Assembly (NCBI GenBank): GCA_934292955.1
Contig: CAKQXZ010000061.1
Span: 1 to 12,417 of the forward strand
Length of the DNA: 12,417 nt
Direction of reading: 5' to 3'
From: an uncultured Clostridia bacterium
GTDB lineage: Bacteria; Bacillota_A; Clostridia; Christensenellales; Borkfalkiaceae
The notes under the pieces were generated by a model that was given only the letters and a program-made list of their open reading frames with translations, made no database searches and was not told the DNA's origin. Of the stretch, positions 4,873-12,380 are shown piece after piece (the stretch's first letter is position 1; every line of letters begins with the position of its first letter). The translations under genes and the position numbers were made by a program.

Positions 4873-6981
4873 ATGGCTGATTCTGTTGGCGGCGATATGA
4901 TCCGCGGACATATAGATTCGATTATTTTGAATTCTCTGCTTGACGGCGACAAAGATACGAATCAGATTCGTAGCGAAATCGAAGAAAAAGCCGGCGGAAA
5001 CTTCAAACTAAAACAAGGTACGTTTTATAGCGCGCTTCAGCGTATTTCAAAACAAGGATTCGTTACCGAATACAGAACTTCGGGTTCTGACGGCGTAAGG
5101 CGTAAATTTTTTCAACTTACCGAAAAAGGCAAAGCGCATATAGAAAAAAGCCAAAGCACCTGGTCGCAATCACAAAATGTAATCAATCGTTTGCTTGACG
5201 CCGAACAACCGGTCGTCGAACAACACAAAAACGTTTCGACCGTTGAAAATATCATTATTCCGTCTTTTGAACAGCCTAAGGAAGAAATAACCGACTTTGC
5301 GCTTTTATCGAGTCAGGAAAATCAAGAAGAACAACCTGTAACAGATTTTATGTCGCTTAGCGATGATGACGAATTTTCCGCTCTTGATTTCAAATCAGAC
5401 GAAACCGAAGCTCCCGCCGATAAAGTTGTAGATATTCCCGAAGACCCGGTTCAGAAATCGGTTCAAAACGTAGTCGCGGCAGACTCGGAAACGGTATCCG
5501 ATTCAGACATCGGAAAGCTGCTTGAAGTCCTTGACGAAAAGGTCGAAAAAGAAGAAATTCCGACCGTATCGACCTATACATATTTCGAAAACGCACATGA
5601 AACGACAAAACCGAGTGATTTTTCGGGTTCTGTACTTGTCGAAAACGAAACAAGTCAAGAAAAGCCTGAAAGCAATGGAAACGCCGTAAATAAAAACGGT
5701 TACACTACCGAGCCTTTTACTTTCGACGATTACGAACCACAGTACAACAGCGATATTTCCACCGATTCTTTCATAACTAATCCGAAAAAATCGGTAGAAA
5801 ACATCGATGAAAATGCTGCTAAAAATGAAACGAAAGACAATCAGAAAACAATTCAGTTTGAAGATTTGTTAGCCGAAGAGCCTGTATCTGAAGAGAAAAC
5901 TCAAGAAGACGAAATTAACGACACATTTGCAGATTCGGTCGTTACGGAATCGCTCACGCCGTCTACCGATAAAACTGCTGCAGCCGGCTCGGAAGACTTT
6001 AATAACAATCAAAAGCAAAACGAAAACGTTGCTACACAAAAAGAGCATGTTTTCGAGCAAATGTCAATCGATACGCGTGAAACTCAAGCAAAACCCGAAG
6101 TTGATCCCGATGAACCGGATGATTTCATGTCTGTTGACGATATTCCGGATCAGCGCGAATATAAAGACATTTTAACCAAGATTTTCGAAATAAACGACCG
6201 CACTGTAGCGGAAAAGAAGGCTGCGGCGCTTGCAGCCGAAGCTGCCGCGGAAGCCGAAAAAGCGGCGCGCGAGAAGGAAGAAGATGATGAAAAAATCGTC
6301 AATTTCCCGATAGAAAACAAGCAACCTGAACAAGAACCGGACGAAAAATTCGACGTACTTGTAGATGAACTTGATTTGTCCGATTTGAATGCAGGCAAAA
6401 AACAAGAGAATTACAAGGATGAAAAGAACGAAAAAGTTCGTGGCGATTCGGCAACCAAACCCAACGGCGGATTTGATTATTCGGATATAATCAGTTATTC
6501 CGAAGAAGAAGGTTTCAAAGTTTCCACGTCGGACAGAACGAACAAGAGCGAACTCGGCAAAATACTTGTTAACAAACTTAATTTCCACGCTTCGCTTATT
6601 TTCTTCGTTTTAATCGCGCTTGAAACGCTTATTGTCGGGCTTACGATGAATAAAGTTCTTAAATTCCCGATAAGCGGCTATGTACTTTTCGGTTTTGCCA
6701 TTTTCATTATCCCGTTGATTTGCGGAATAATCTATTTCATTTCGCCAAAGCGCGCCGTGACCGAGATACGATCTTTCAAGAGTTCGTTTGAAACCGCGCT
6801 GATAATAACGCTTAACGCTCTTATAGCTGTACTTGTTTTGTCTGTAATACTCGATCTCGATTACTCGTCGTACCCCGATGTTGCAAGAATGATTCTTATT
6901 CCGATACTTGCGGCGATCAACATCCCTGTTTTCATAATTATAAGATATTCTTTACTTGACAGACAAAAGTATTATTCTTAA
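4873..6981 (+). CDS. Membrane-anchored PadR-like winged-helix protein with long acidic linker
   Basis: 702 residues from ATG 4873, which follows AAGGAG (4862-4867) by five bases; the in-frame ATG 4852 is too near the predicted transcript start. Residues about 10-108 form a PadR-type winged helix-turn-helix: RGHIDSIILNSLL, KQGTFYSALQRISKQGF, the wing with VRRKFFQLTEKGK, and a trailing helix (QNVINRLL). Residues about 110-568 are acidic, E/D/S/T/N/Q-rich and probably disordered, with an alanine-rich possible coiled coil near 445-475. Four hydrophobic segments follow (about 572-593, 602-623, 640-661, 672-692), which would leave both ends in the cytoplasm. PadR proteins are normally soluble regulators of about 100-200 residues. 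This one looks like a membrane-tethered DNA-binding regulator, but the target genes and the signal are unknown. The gene stands alone, with its own promoter and terminator. Another possibility is that the winged helix acts in protein contacts rather than on DNA. Confidence 0.85.
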   Translation: MADSVGGDMIRGHIDSIILNSLLDGDKDTNQIRSEIEEKAGGNFKLKQGTFYSALQRISKQGFVTEYRTSGSDGVRRKFFQLTEKGKAHIEKSQSTWSQSQNVINRLLDAEQPVVEQHKNVSTVENIIIPSFEQPKEEITDFALLSSQENQEEQPVTDFMSLSDDDEFSALDFKSDETEAPADKVVDIPEDPVQKSVQNVVAADSETVSDSDIGKLLEVLDEKVEKEEIPTVSTYTYFENAHETTKPSDFSGSVLVENETSQEKPESNGNAVNKNGYTTEPFTFDDYEPQYNSDISTDSFITNPKKSVENIDENAAKNETKDNQKTIQFEDLLAEEPVSEEKTQEDEINDTFADSVVTESLTPSTDKTAAAGSEDFNNNQKQNENVATQKEHVFEQMSIDTRETQAKPEVDPDEPDDFMSVDDIPDQREYKDILTKIFEINDRTVAEKKAAALAAEAAAEAEKAAREKEEDDEKIVNFPIENKQPEQEPDEKFDVLVDELDLSDLNAGKKQENYKDEKNEKVRGDSATKPNGGFDYSDIISYSEEEGFKVSTSDRTNKSELGKILVNKLNFHASLIFFVLIALETLIVGLTMNKVLKFPISGYVLFGFAIFIIPLICGIIYFISPKRAVTEIRSFKSSFETALIITLNALIAVLVLSVILDLDYSSYPDVARMILIPILAAINIPVFIIIRYSLLDRQKYYS

Positions 6982-6985
6982 ACAT

Positions 6986-7019
6986 AAAAATCCGACGGAA
7001 TACTTCCGACGGATTTTTT
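6986..7019. terminator. Terminator between PadR-like gene and acyltransferase
   Basis: Arms 6986-7000 (AAAAATCCGACGGAA) and 7004-7018 (TTCCGACGGATTTTT) pair over 15 positions with one internal A-A mismatch and a TAC loop. There is a T6 run at 7014-7019 on the plus strand and an A run on the left arm, so it works in both directions. It starts 4 bases after the PadR-like stop and lies about 30 bases beyond the end of the convergent acyltransferase gene. Confidence 0.88.
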
Positions 7020-7049
7020 GTTTACTTTTATTTTTATAATTTTATAATT

Positions 7050-8084
7050 TTAATGTGTATCTATCGATTTGCCGTCAATTTTTTTATCGACAATACAAAA
7101 TCTGAATAACCTTACACTTTGCTTTACGGCAAAAGCCGTTATAACTGCAAGCAAAATACAGATCCATTGATACCAAGCATCCGAAAAATCAACAGATATA
7201 TTGCAGTAGCGCAAAAAATAAACAAAGCTTTCTTTGATTTTTTCATGGCAGAGATATATTTCCAACGTCAGATTCCCCAAAAATAAAAACGGTTTATTCA
7301 GTAAAGGTATAAATCTATTCGAAAATTTATATATCTGTGACAATATAAGAATCAACGACATACTCAGCGTAAGAAAAAACACATTGCGCAACCACCAAAT
7401 ATTAACAAATCCGAATAAAGCGTAAGTTCCGATAAGAAATAATGCCAACACCAGTAAATGCCGGAATTTTACGTCAAAATCATTATATACCGTTCTGCCA
7501 AGTAAGCAACCGACAATAAAAACCGGGATTCTTGCCGCAAATATATTCAAATGCGGGCAAAAAATTACAAGAATAACAATTAGCAAGCAGACGCTCGCAA
7601 AAAATATCGATACTTTAAGTATTTTATACTTCTCTGCTTTGAAAAATATTCTATAAATTAACGGATAGAAAGCATAAAATACTATAATAGCAGCTACGAA
7701 CCAAGGCGCACGCCCAAGTCCATGCAACCAAAAATCCAACAACGTATAGTCAAGTATAAACTGGCCGAGATTAAATGAATCTGCAACGTCAAGTATTACA
7801 AAAACTATACCGTATACTATGAGATAAGGCGGCAAAATTTTAGCAAGACGACGTTTATAGAACGCTAATGTGTTTTCATCTTTTGAATACGAATAAAAAA
7901 GACAGATTCCCGAAAGCAGAAAGAAAATTTCAACCCCGCAATCACCGTAAGATTTAATAGTTTCAAAAAGTTTTGTTTTCAGGGAAAATCCGCTGTGAAA
8001 GAAAACAATCCAAACTATCGCTGCGCCGTAAATAAAGTTTCTTGCCCCGGATACATCTTGCAAACCGAATAAACGTTTATTCAT
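7050..8084 (-). CDS. Acyltransferase-3 family membrane protein (OafA/WecH-like)
   Basis: 344 residues with about ten hydrophobic segments. Family marks: the TM1 histidine H30 in FFHSGF, GVEIFFLLSG (50-59), the basic cytoplasmic motif YKRRLAKILPPYL (76-88) and the WF pair at 128-129 before the next membrane helix. Members move acetyl, succinyl or similar groups from cytoplasmic donors onto sugars, glycolipids, wall polymers or exopolysaccharide at the membrane. The acceptor cannot be read from the sequence. ATG 8084 has AGGA about 8 bases upstream. It lies 76 bases after nagA on the same strand with no terminator seen between them, so nagA and this gene may share a transcript. NagA releases acetate and GlcN-6-P, but a metabolic link is speculation. 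Confidence 0.88.
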   Translation of the reverse strand: MNKRLFGLQDVSGARNFIYGAAIVWIVFFHSGFSLKTKLFETIKSYGDCGVEIFFLLSGICLFYSYSKDENTLAFYKRRLAKILPPYLIVYGIVFVILDVADSFNLGQFILDYTLLDFWLHGLGRAPWFVAAIIVFYAFYPLIYRIFFKAEKYKILKVSIFFASVCLLIVILVIFCPHLNIFAARIPVFIVGCLLGRTVYNDFDVKFRHLLVLALFLIGTYALFGFVNIWWLRNVFFLTLSMSLILILSQIYKFSNRFIPLLNKPFLFLGNLTLEIYLCHEKIKESFVYFLRYCNISVDFSDAWYQWICILLAVITAFAVKQSVRLFRFCIVDKKIDGKSIDTH

Positions 8085-8160
8085 AATTCATATCCTAAGC
8101 GTTTTTGCCATAGTGTTACGGAATAAAATTTCGCTTGTAATTTATGTTTGTTTATCTATA

Positions 8161-9306
8161 TTAAGCCTGATAAATCACAACACCGTCACGAACGGTTAAC
8201 AATACTTTGAAATCTATATCGAGTACGGCAAAGGACGCATTTTTACCTTCGGCAATGCTACCGAGCGAGTCAGATAATCCGAGATTTTTTGCGGGGTTTG
8301 CAGATGCATAGTCTATCGCGCGGCAGAAATCTACTCCGCATTTTGTAACCATATTTTTAACCGCATCATTCATCTTAAGAACGCTTCCGGCCAAAGTTCC
8401 GTCTGCAAGTCTTGCTTCACCGTTCTTTACATAAACGGTCTGACCGCCAAGTTCAGAAACGGTATCGCCAAGATTTTTCGCACGCATAGCATCAGTTATA
8501 AGCACGAGCTTATCGGCTGGTTTATTCTTTACAAGAATCTGAATTGCAGGTACACTGACGTGAATGGTGTCGCAAATCAATTCGCAAGTATATTCGTCAA
8601 GAAGTAACGCAGCACCGACAACGCCCGCTTCGCGATGTGTAAACGCGCTTTGAGCATTGTAAGTATGCGTTATACCGGTCGCGCCCCAAGAAAGAGCTTC
8701 TTTGGTAAGCGCGAATTTGGCCGCGGTATGCCCGACGTTTGCCCTTATATTATTTTTTGCAAGATATTCGACAAACTCTTTGCTGCCGTTGTTTTCAGGC
8801 GCAAAAGTAACGATTTTGATATTATTGCCCGATAATTCGTTATATTTTGCGAACTGTTCGATTGACGGATCGCAGATATAAATTTCGGGTTGTGCACCCG
8901 CTTTGCTTTTATTTATATAAGGACCTTCGAGATGTATACCGAGAACTTCTGCGCCGTAATCTTTTTTATCTGATTTATATGCCTTTACGGCGGACATTGC
9001 TTTGGAAATGTTTTCGGGACTTTGAGTCATAGTCGTAGCAAGAAAACCTACGGTACCTTCGCAGGCGATCGAACGCGCTATAGTTTCTAACGCTTCGGTC
9101 GTTCCATCCATAGCGTCGCAGTTTGCCGATCCGTGGATATGTTCATCTATAAAACCGGGAACAACGACAGCATCTTCGGGGATATCGTAATATTCGTTCG
9201 GCTCTTTATTACCGATTGATTCGATTTTACCGTTCTTGACTGTAAGTGACGTTCTTTCAATGCCTTTTCCGTTTATGTAAATAAGCGCGTTTTTGAAACC
9301 TTTCAT
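8161..9306 (-). CDS. nagA: N-acetylglucosamine-6-phosphate deacetylase
   Basis: 381 residues of the amidohydrolase superfamily, cytoplasmic. It converts GlcNAc-6-P to GlcN-6-P and acetate, feeding amino sugars into glycolysis or wall precursor recycling. Seen: the first metal motif DEHIHG (H56, H58), metal ligand E127 in GIHLEGPY, H193 in NVGHTAA, H214 in ITHTYNA, H249 in CDTIHV, catalytic D272 in LITDAM, and the conserved LADGTLAGSVLKMNDAV (300-316). Length is typical. ATG 9306 has AAGGAG 7 bases upstream; an ATG five bases earlier reaches a stop at once. No nagB lies in the window, so the next enzyme is encoded elsewhere. Regulation by a GntR-type NagR is common in the phylum, but no operator was identified. 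Confidence 0.95.
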   Translation of the reverse strand: MKGFKNALIYINGKGIERTSLTVKNGKIESIGNKEPNEYYDIPEDAVVVPGFIDEHIHGSANCDAMDGTTEALETIARSIACEGTVGFLATTMTQSPENISKAMSAVKAYKSDKKDYGAEVLGIHLEGPYINKSKAGAQPEIYICDPSIEQFAKYNELSGNNIKIVTFAPENNGSKEFVEYLAKNNIRANVGHTAAKFALTKEALSWGATGITHTYNAQSAFTHREAGVVGAALLLDEYTCELICDTIHVSVPAIQILVKNKPADKLVLITDAMRAKNLGDTVSELGGQTVYVKNGEARLADGTLAGSVLKMNDAVKNMVTKCGVDFCRAIDYASANPAKNLGLSDSLGSIAEGKNASFAVLDIDFKVLLTVRDGVVIYQA

Positions 9307-9329
9307 AACATGGCTCCTTTTTTTCTTTA

Positions 9330-9338
9330 ATTATAGCA
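9330..9338 (-). promoter_or_regulatory. Extended -10 promoter for nagA
   Basis: On the minus strand TGC (9338-9336) is followed by TATAAT (9335-9330), the TGnTATAAT extended form. No good -35 box is found at the right distance, since that space holds a T7 run. Transcription would start about 17 bases before the nagA ATG. It is back to back with the promoter at 9410-9438. Confidence 0.55.
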
Positions 9339-9409
9339 TTCGGAACAAAAAAACTGAAACAAATGATGTATATAAAAGAATGATTTTTTATCATAAAATA
9401 CTTTTTTAC

Positions 9410-9438
9410 TTGCGAATAGTCAATAAATAGAATATAAT
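9410..9438 (+). promoter_or_regulatory. Sigma-A promoter for the metal exporter gene
   Basis: TTGCGA (9410-9415, four of six), a 17-base spacer and TATAAT (9433-9438, six of six). Start near 9445, giving a leader of about 46 bases, too short for a known metal riboswitch. Confidence 0.65.
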
Positions 9439-9490
9439 ATCCGCATGATAAATCACTCATATAAATTCAGTGCCAAAGGAGCAAATTCAG

Positions 9491-10351
9491 ATGTCGGAAG
9501 TCATTCTTGACGCACTGCTTGACAGTCTAAAAATATTTATATTCGTCTTTGCCTTTAATTTTATTTTTTCTTTCATAGGCAAAAAACTGGCGAAAAACAA
9601 AATATCCGTGCCGCTCGGCGCAACGCTCGGACTTATTCCTCAATGTGGATTTTCCGTAGTCGCGGCAGAACGATTCAAAAACAAACAACTTAGCGCAGGA
9701 ACGCTTCTTGCCGTTTTTATAGTGACAAGCGACGAAGCGATTCCCGTTATGTTGACAGACTTTTCAAAATTCTATCTTGTTTTTCCGTTACTTATAATAA
9801 AATTCGTCCTTGCCATCATAGTCGGATATCTGACTGATCTTCTTTTCGGAAAAACATTCGATAACCGCCCGATTGAAGAAACAGATACTACGACAGAACG
9901 TTCCGATTGCGGATGCGGTCATAAACACAACGTTGATCATGACGAAAACGGATTTCTTCACGAACACATTCTTCACCCGCTGATTCATGCAGCAAAAACA
10001 TTCGCCGTCGTACTTATATTCAACTTGATATTTTCAACAATAATATATTATATAGGCGAAGACGCGTTATCGGATTTTCTTAAAGCGAACTCCTTCCTTG
10101 CTCCGTTGTTTTCAACCCTGGTCGGACTTATTCCTAACTGTGCTTCTTCGGTAATTATCGCCCAGTTATTCGTTTCCGGCAGTATATCTTTCGGCGCTTG
10201 CCTTAGTGGTTTGATTGCAAATTCAGGCATTGCGTTAACAATTCTTTTCGGTAAAAAATGCAATGTAAAAATTAACCTTTTTATTATAGGAATACTCGTT
10301 TTTAGCGCATTGCTTGCGGGATATATCTGCTGCATAATAATCGGATTCTAA
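9491..10351 (+). CDS. Putative metal/arsenic exporter, ArsP_2 type (10-TM family)
   Basis: 286 residues, highly hydrophobic, built as two related halves. Each carries a GLIPxC motif, GLIPQCGFS (47-55) and GLIPNCASS (212-220), and each is followed by a short Ser/Gly turn and more helices (TSDEAIP at 79-85; SGLIANSGIAL at 239-249). Between them is a polar loop rich in metal-binding residues: C140, C142, H144, H146, H150, H157, H159, H162, H166. This is the pattern of the family variously annotated as putative manganese transporter or arsenic efflux protein. Export of a divalent or thiophilic metal is likely, but the ion is not known. A GTG at 9470 could add seven residues, but the ATG at 9491 follows AAAGGAG (9475-9481) by 9 bases and is preferred. 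Single-gene unit with its own promoter and terminator. Confidence 0.85.
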   Translation: MSEVILDALLDSLKIFIFVFAFNFIFSFIGKKLAKNKISVPLGATLGLIPQCGFSVVAAERFKNKQLSAGTLLAVFIVTSDEAIPVMLTDFSKFYLVFPLLIIKFVLAIIVGYLTDLLFGKTFDNRPIEETDTTTERSDCGCGHKHNVDHDENGFLHEHILHPLIHAAKTFAVVLIFNLIFSTIIYYIGEDALSDFLKANSFLAPLFSTLVGLIPNCASSVIIAQLFVSGSISFGACLSGLIANSGIALTILFGKKCNVKINLFIIGILVFSALLAGYICCIIIGF

Positions 10352-10376
10352 AACAATTTTTATATTTTTGTTAGAC

Positions 10377-10428
10377 ATAATATAATAGAAAAAGCGAACA
10401 TTATATCTCGCTTTTTCTATTATATTAT
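10377..10428. terminator. Long perfect inverted repeat, bidirectional terminator
   Basis: A 21-base arm (10377-10397) is exactly complementary to 10408-10428, with a 10-base loop. GCGA/TCGC forms the top of the stem, flanked by AAAAA on one side and TTTTT on the other, so both the exporter (+) and the carboxypeptidase (-) transcripts can end here. The stem is longer than usual because the poly-T segment is itself paired and continued by an AT stretch. Confidence 0.85.
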
Positions 10429-10438
10429 ATTTTAGATT

Positions 10439-11632
10439 TTATGCTGTCGTTATATCTTTTATATAATCAATATACCCCATTCTGTCGATTTTTTCAAAGC
10501 AGACCGCGTTATACTCCGCTATTTTTATTTCATCTTTGAAGACTATAAATTTACCTGCCCCGTCGCCAATATTTACAGGCGCACTAACCGTCTGGGGTTC
10601 AAAAACTATACGCACGTTTTCTTTTGTATTGTTCAGTCCGAAAACAAGAATATCTTTTTCGGGAACAACATTCACATAATTCGCCTTTCCGCCTTTTACA
10701 TCAACTGAATAGTCACTCGGCTTATCGGACGCAAGAACGCATTTAGAAGAATAGTTGCCAAAGCCGTAATCAAACAAACCTGAAGTATCGGCAAAACGCT
10801 TTTTACCGTCCGCTTCTCCGATCACCACCGATACAAGACGTGTGGCTCCCCTTTTTGCCGTTGCCGCAAGGCAGAATCCCGCTTCATTGGTAAAGCCGGT
10901 TTTACCACCGTCACAACCGTTATAATATTTGACAAGCTTGTTAGTATTAGTCATCTGTGTTTTACGATTGTTAGAATGCTGTATTTCGTCAAGATATATT
11001 TTGCTATAATCGAAATATTTTTCATACCCGATAAGAGCCGAAAGCATTGCCGCAACGTCTTTTGCTGACGAATACTGTGTCGGTTTCATAAGACCGGTAC
11101 AATTTGAAAACAAGGTGTTTTTCAGCCCCATCTCTTCTGCTTTTTCGTTCATTGCCCTTACCGCACCGATTTCGCTACCGAATAATCTTTCGGCAATAGC
11201 AACGCTTGAATCGTTTGCCGACGAAACGATAATACTTTTTATTAAATCGCCGGCAAGATATTCTCCGTTCGTTTCAAGAAAAACTTGCGAACCGCCCATA
11301 CCGCTCGCATTCGCGCTTACCTTAATTGTTTCGTCAAGAGAAAACTCGCCCGCTTTTTCTTTCTCGAACGCAAGAACAAGTAACATAATTTTCGTCATAC
11401 TTGCAATGGGTCTTCTTTCGTTTTCGTTTTTACTGTATATGATTGTTCCCGACGTATAGTCGCAAAGATACGCGCTTTTTGCCGTATCGCATACAGGCAA
11501 ATCCGTTACGATTTTATCGGTAGGTACCAAAGGATATTCTACAAAGTTTCCGCGGGCAAACGCACGCCCGACAGGAACAGACGATATTAAAAGTACTGCG
11601 CAAACTACGCTTAACATTTTTTTTATTTTCAT
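10439..11632 (-). CDS. dacF: D-alanyl-D-alanine carboxypeptidase, S11 family (DacF/PBP5 type)
   Basis: 397 residues, penicillin-binding serine peptidase that trims the terminal D-Ala from peptidoglycan stem peptides outside the membrane. An N-terminal signal peptide (basic MKIKK, hydrophobic core, AFA near 24-26) is followed by the three active-site motifs: SMTK (nucleophile S78, K81), SAN (138-140) and KTG (244-246). A beta-rich PBP5 C-terminal domain follows, and the last residues suggest a weak amphipathic membrane anchor. ATG 11632 has GGAGG 5 bases upstream. It lies 67 bases after the SpoIIM-like gene on the same strand. The B. subtilis region spoIIM-xerD-drm-punA-dacF has both genes, which supports a DacF-like role, but the symbol rests on that context rather than on a diagnostic residue. 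Confidence 0.93.
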   Translation of the reverse strand: MKIKKMLSVVCAVLLISSVPVGRAFARGNFVEYPLVPTDKIVTDLPVCDTAKSAYLCDYTSGTIIYSKNENERRPIASMTKIMLLVLAFEKEKAGEFSLDETIKVSANASGMGGSQVFLETNGEYLAGDLIKSIIVSSANDSSVAIAERLFGSEIGAVRAMNEKAEEMGLKNTLFSNCTGLMKPTQYSSAKDVAAMLSALIGYEKYFDYSKIYLDEIQHSNNRKTQMTNTNKLVKYYNGCDGGKTGFTNEAGFCLAATAKRGATRLVSVVIGEADGKKRFADTSGLFDYGFGNYSSKCVLASDKPSDYSVDVKGGKANYVNVVPEKDILVFGLNNTKENVRIVFEPQTVSAPVNIGDGAGKFIVFKDEIKIAEYNAVCFEKIDRMGYIDYIKDITTA

Positions 11633-11699
11633 GATTACCTCCGAGATTAGTATCGGCTAAAACGATATAATAATTCATTGGACAATCATTTCTTCTGAA

Positions 11700-12281
11700 T
11701 TATATTCTATAATTGAGCGGATTCATAACTATTAACTGAACAATGAGTATGTAAAGCACGGAAACACTTGCAATTATAAGACAGAAAAGCAGATTAAAAA
11801 TTAAAACTTCGATATTTTTTTTGCAAACTATTCGTCTGCCGTTAAGCGCGTCGCAAGATAAAACGCATGTACAGCAGACGGCAAAGAACGATATTATTCC
11901 CGACGGAATTACAACAAACAGTCCGACGGCAACGCCGCCCACCGAATATGCGGGAATCAGCGCTTTAACAGTCATCCCTATTAAAAAACCGCGGTAACAC
12001 ACTAACGGAAAAATCAACGGTAAAGTATAAATAGAAAGACCGCAAATAAAAGCGACGCAAACTATCAGATATTCGCATATAAGTCTGATTATAAAGAATT
12101 TGGGCGAAACCGATGTTGTTACGACATCGAAAATTGTTGTACATTCCGAAAACACACCTTCTTCGGGTAATGAATAAAACAACGAAAAAAAAATACCTAT
12201 AATAAAAAATGCGCAGCAAATAATCAAAGGAATTTTATTTCTTTTTATTCTGTCTGTTATAGTCTGAAAGTCCGGAAACAT
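11700..12281 (-). CDS. spoIIM: SpoIIM-like (DUF95) membrane protein
   Basis: 193 residues with about five hydrophobic segments (roughly 17-37, 63-87, 88-110, 116-142, 158-186) and a basic cytoplasmic N-terminus (RIKRNK, 11-16). The central CYRGFLIGMTVKAL (95-108) matches the 'RGF-x-x-G-x-(T/S)' core of stage II sporulation protein M, and the downstream helix with IPSGIISFF fits as well. SpoIIM works with SpoIID and SpoIIP in remodelling septal peptidoglycan during engulfment of the forespore. The nearby carboxypeptidase supports the assignment. The ATG at 12281 has only a GAGAG-type ribosome site. Sequence likeness is modest and many DUF95 proteins are not sporulation proteins, so the symbol is tentative. 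Confidence 0.65.
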   Translation of the reverse strand: MFPDFQTITDRIKRNKIPLIICCAFFIIGIFFSLFYSLPEEGVFSECTTIFDVVTTSVSPKFFIIRLICEYLIVCVAFICGLSIYTLPLIFPLVCYRGFLIGMTVKALIPAYSVGGVAVGLFVVIPSGIISFFAVCCTCVLSCDALNGRRIVCKKNIEVLIFNLLFCLIIASVSVLYILIVQLIVMNPLNYRI

Positions 12282-12380
12282 AAAAACACTCTCATAAATT
12301 ATTATGAAAGCGATTTATTATTTATGCAAAAACATTTGCAATCGAATCAGAAGTCTGCCTTTTTAATATCTTGCCGCATT

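Noticed and set aside
6150..6588. Minus-strand open frames of 82 and 138 codons inside the PadR-like gene
   Set aside because: They are antisense readings of the acidic linker (giving F/S/R-rich nonsense) with no start signals or family likeness.
9470..9490. GTG at 9470 as the start of the exporter
   Set aside because: The Shine-Dalgarno sequence AAAGGAG lies downstream of it and is spaced for the ATG at 9491.
11115..11459. Plus-strand open frame of 114 codons over the carboxypeptidase gene
   Set aside because: It is antisense to the conserved SxxK-SxN region and has no ribosome site or recognisable domain.
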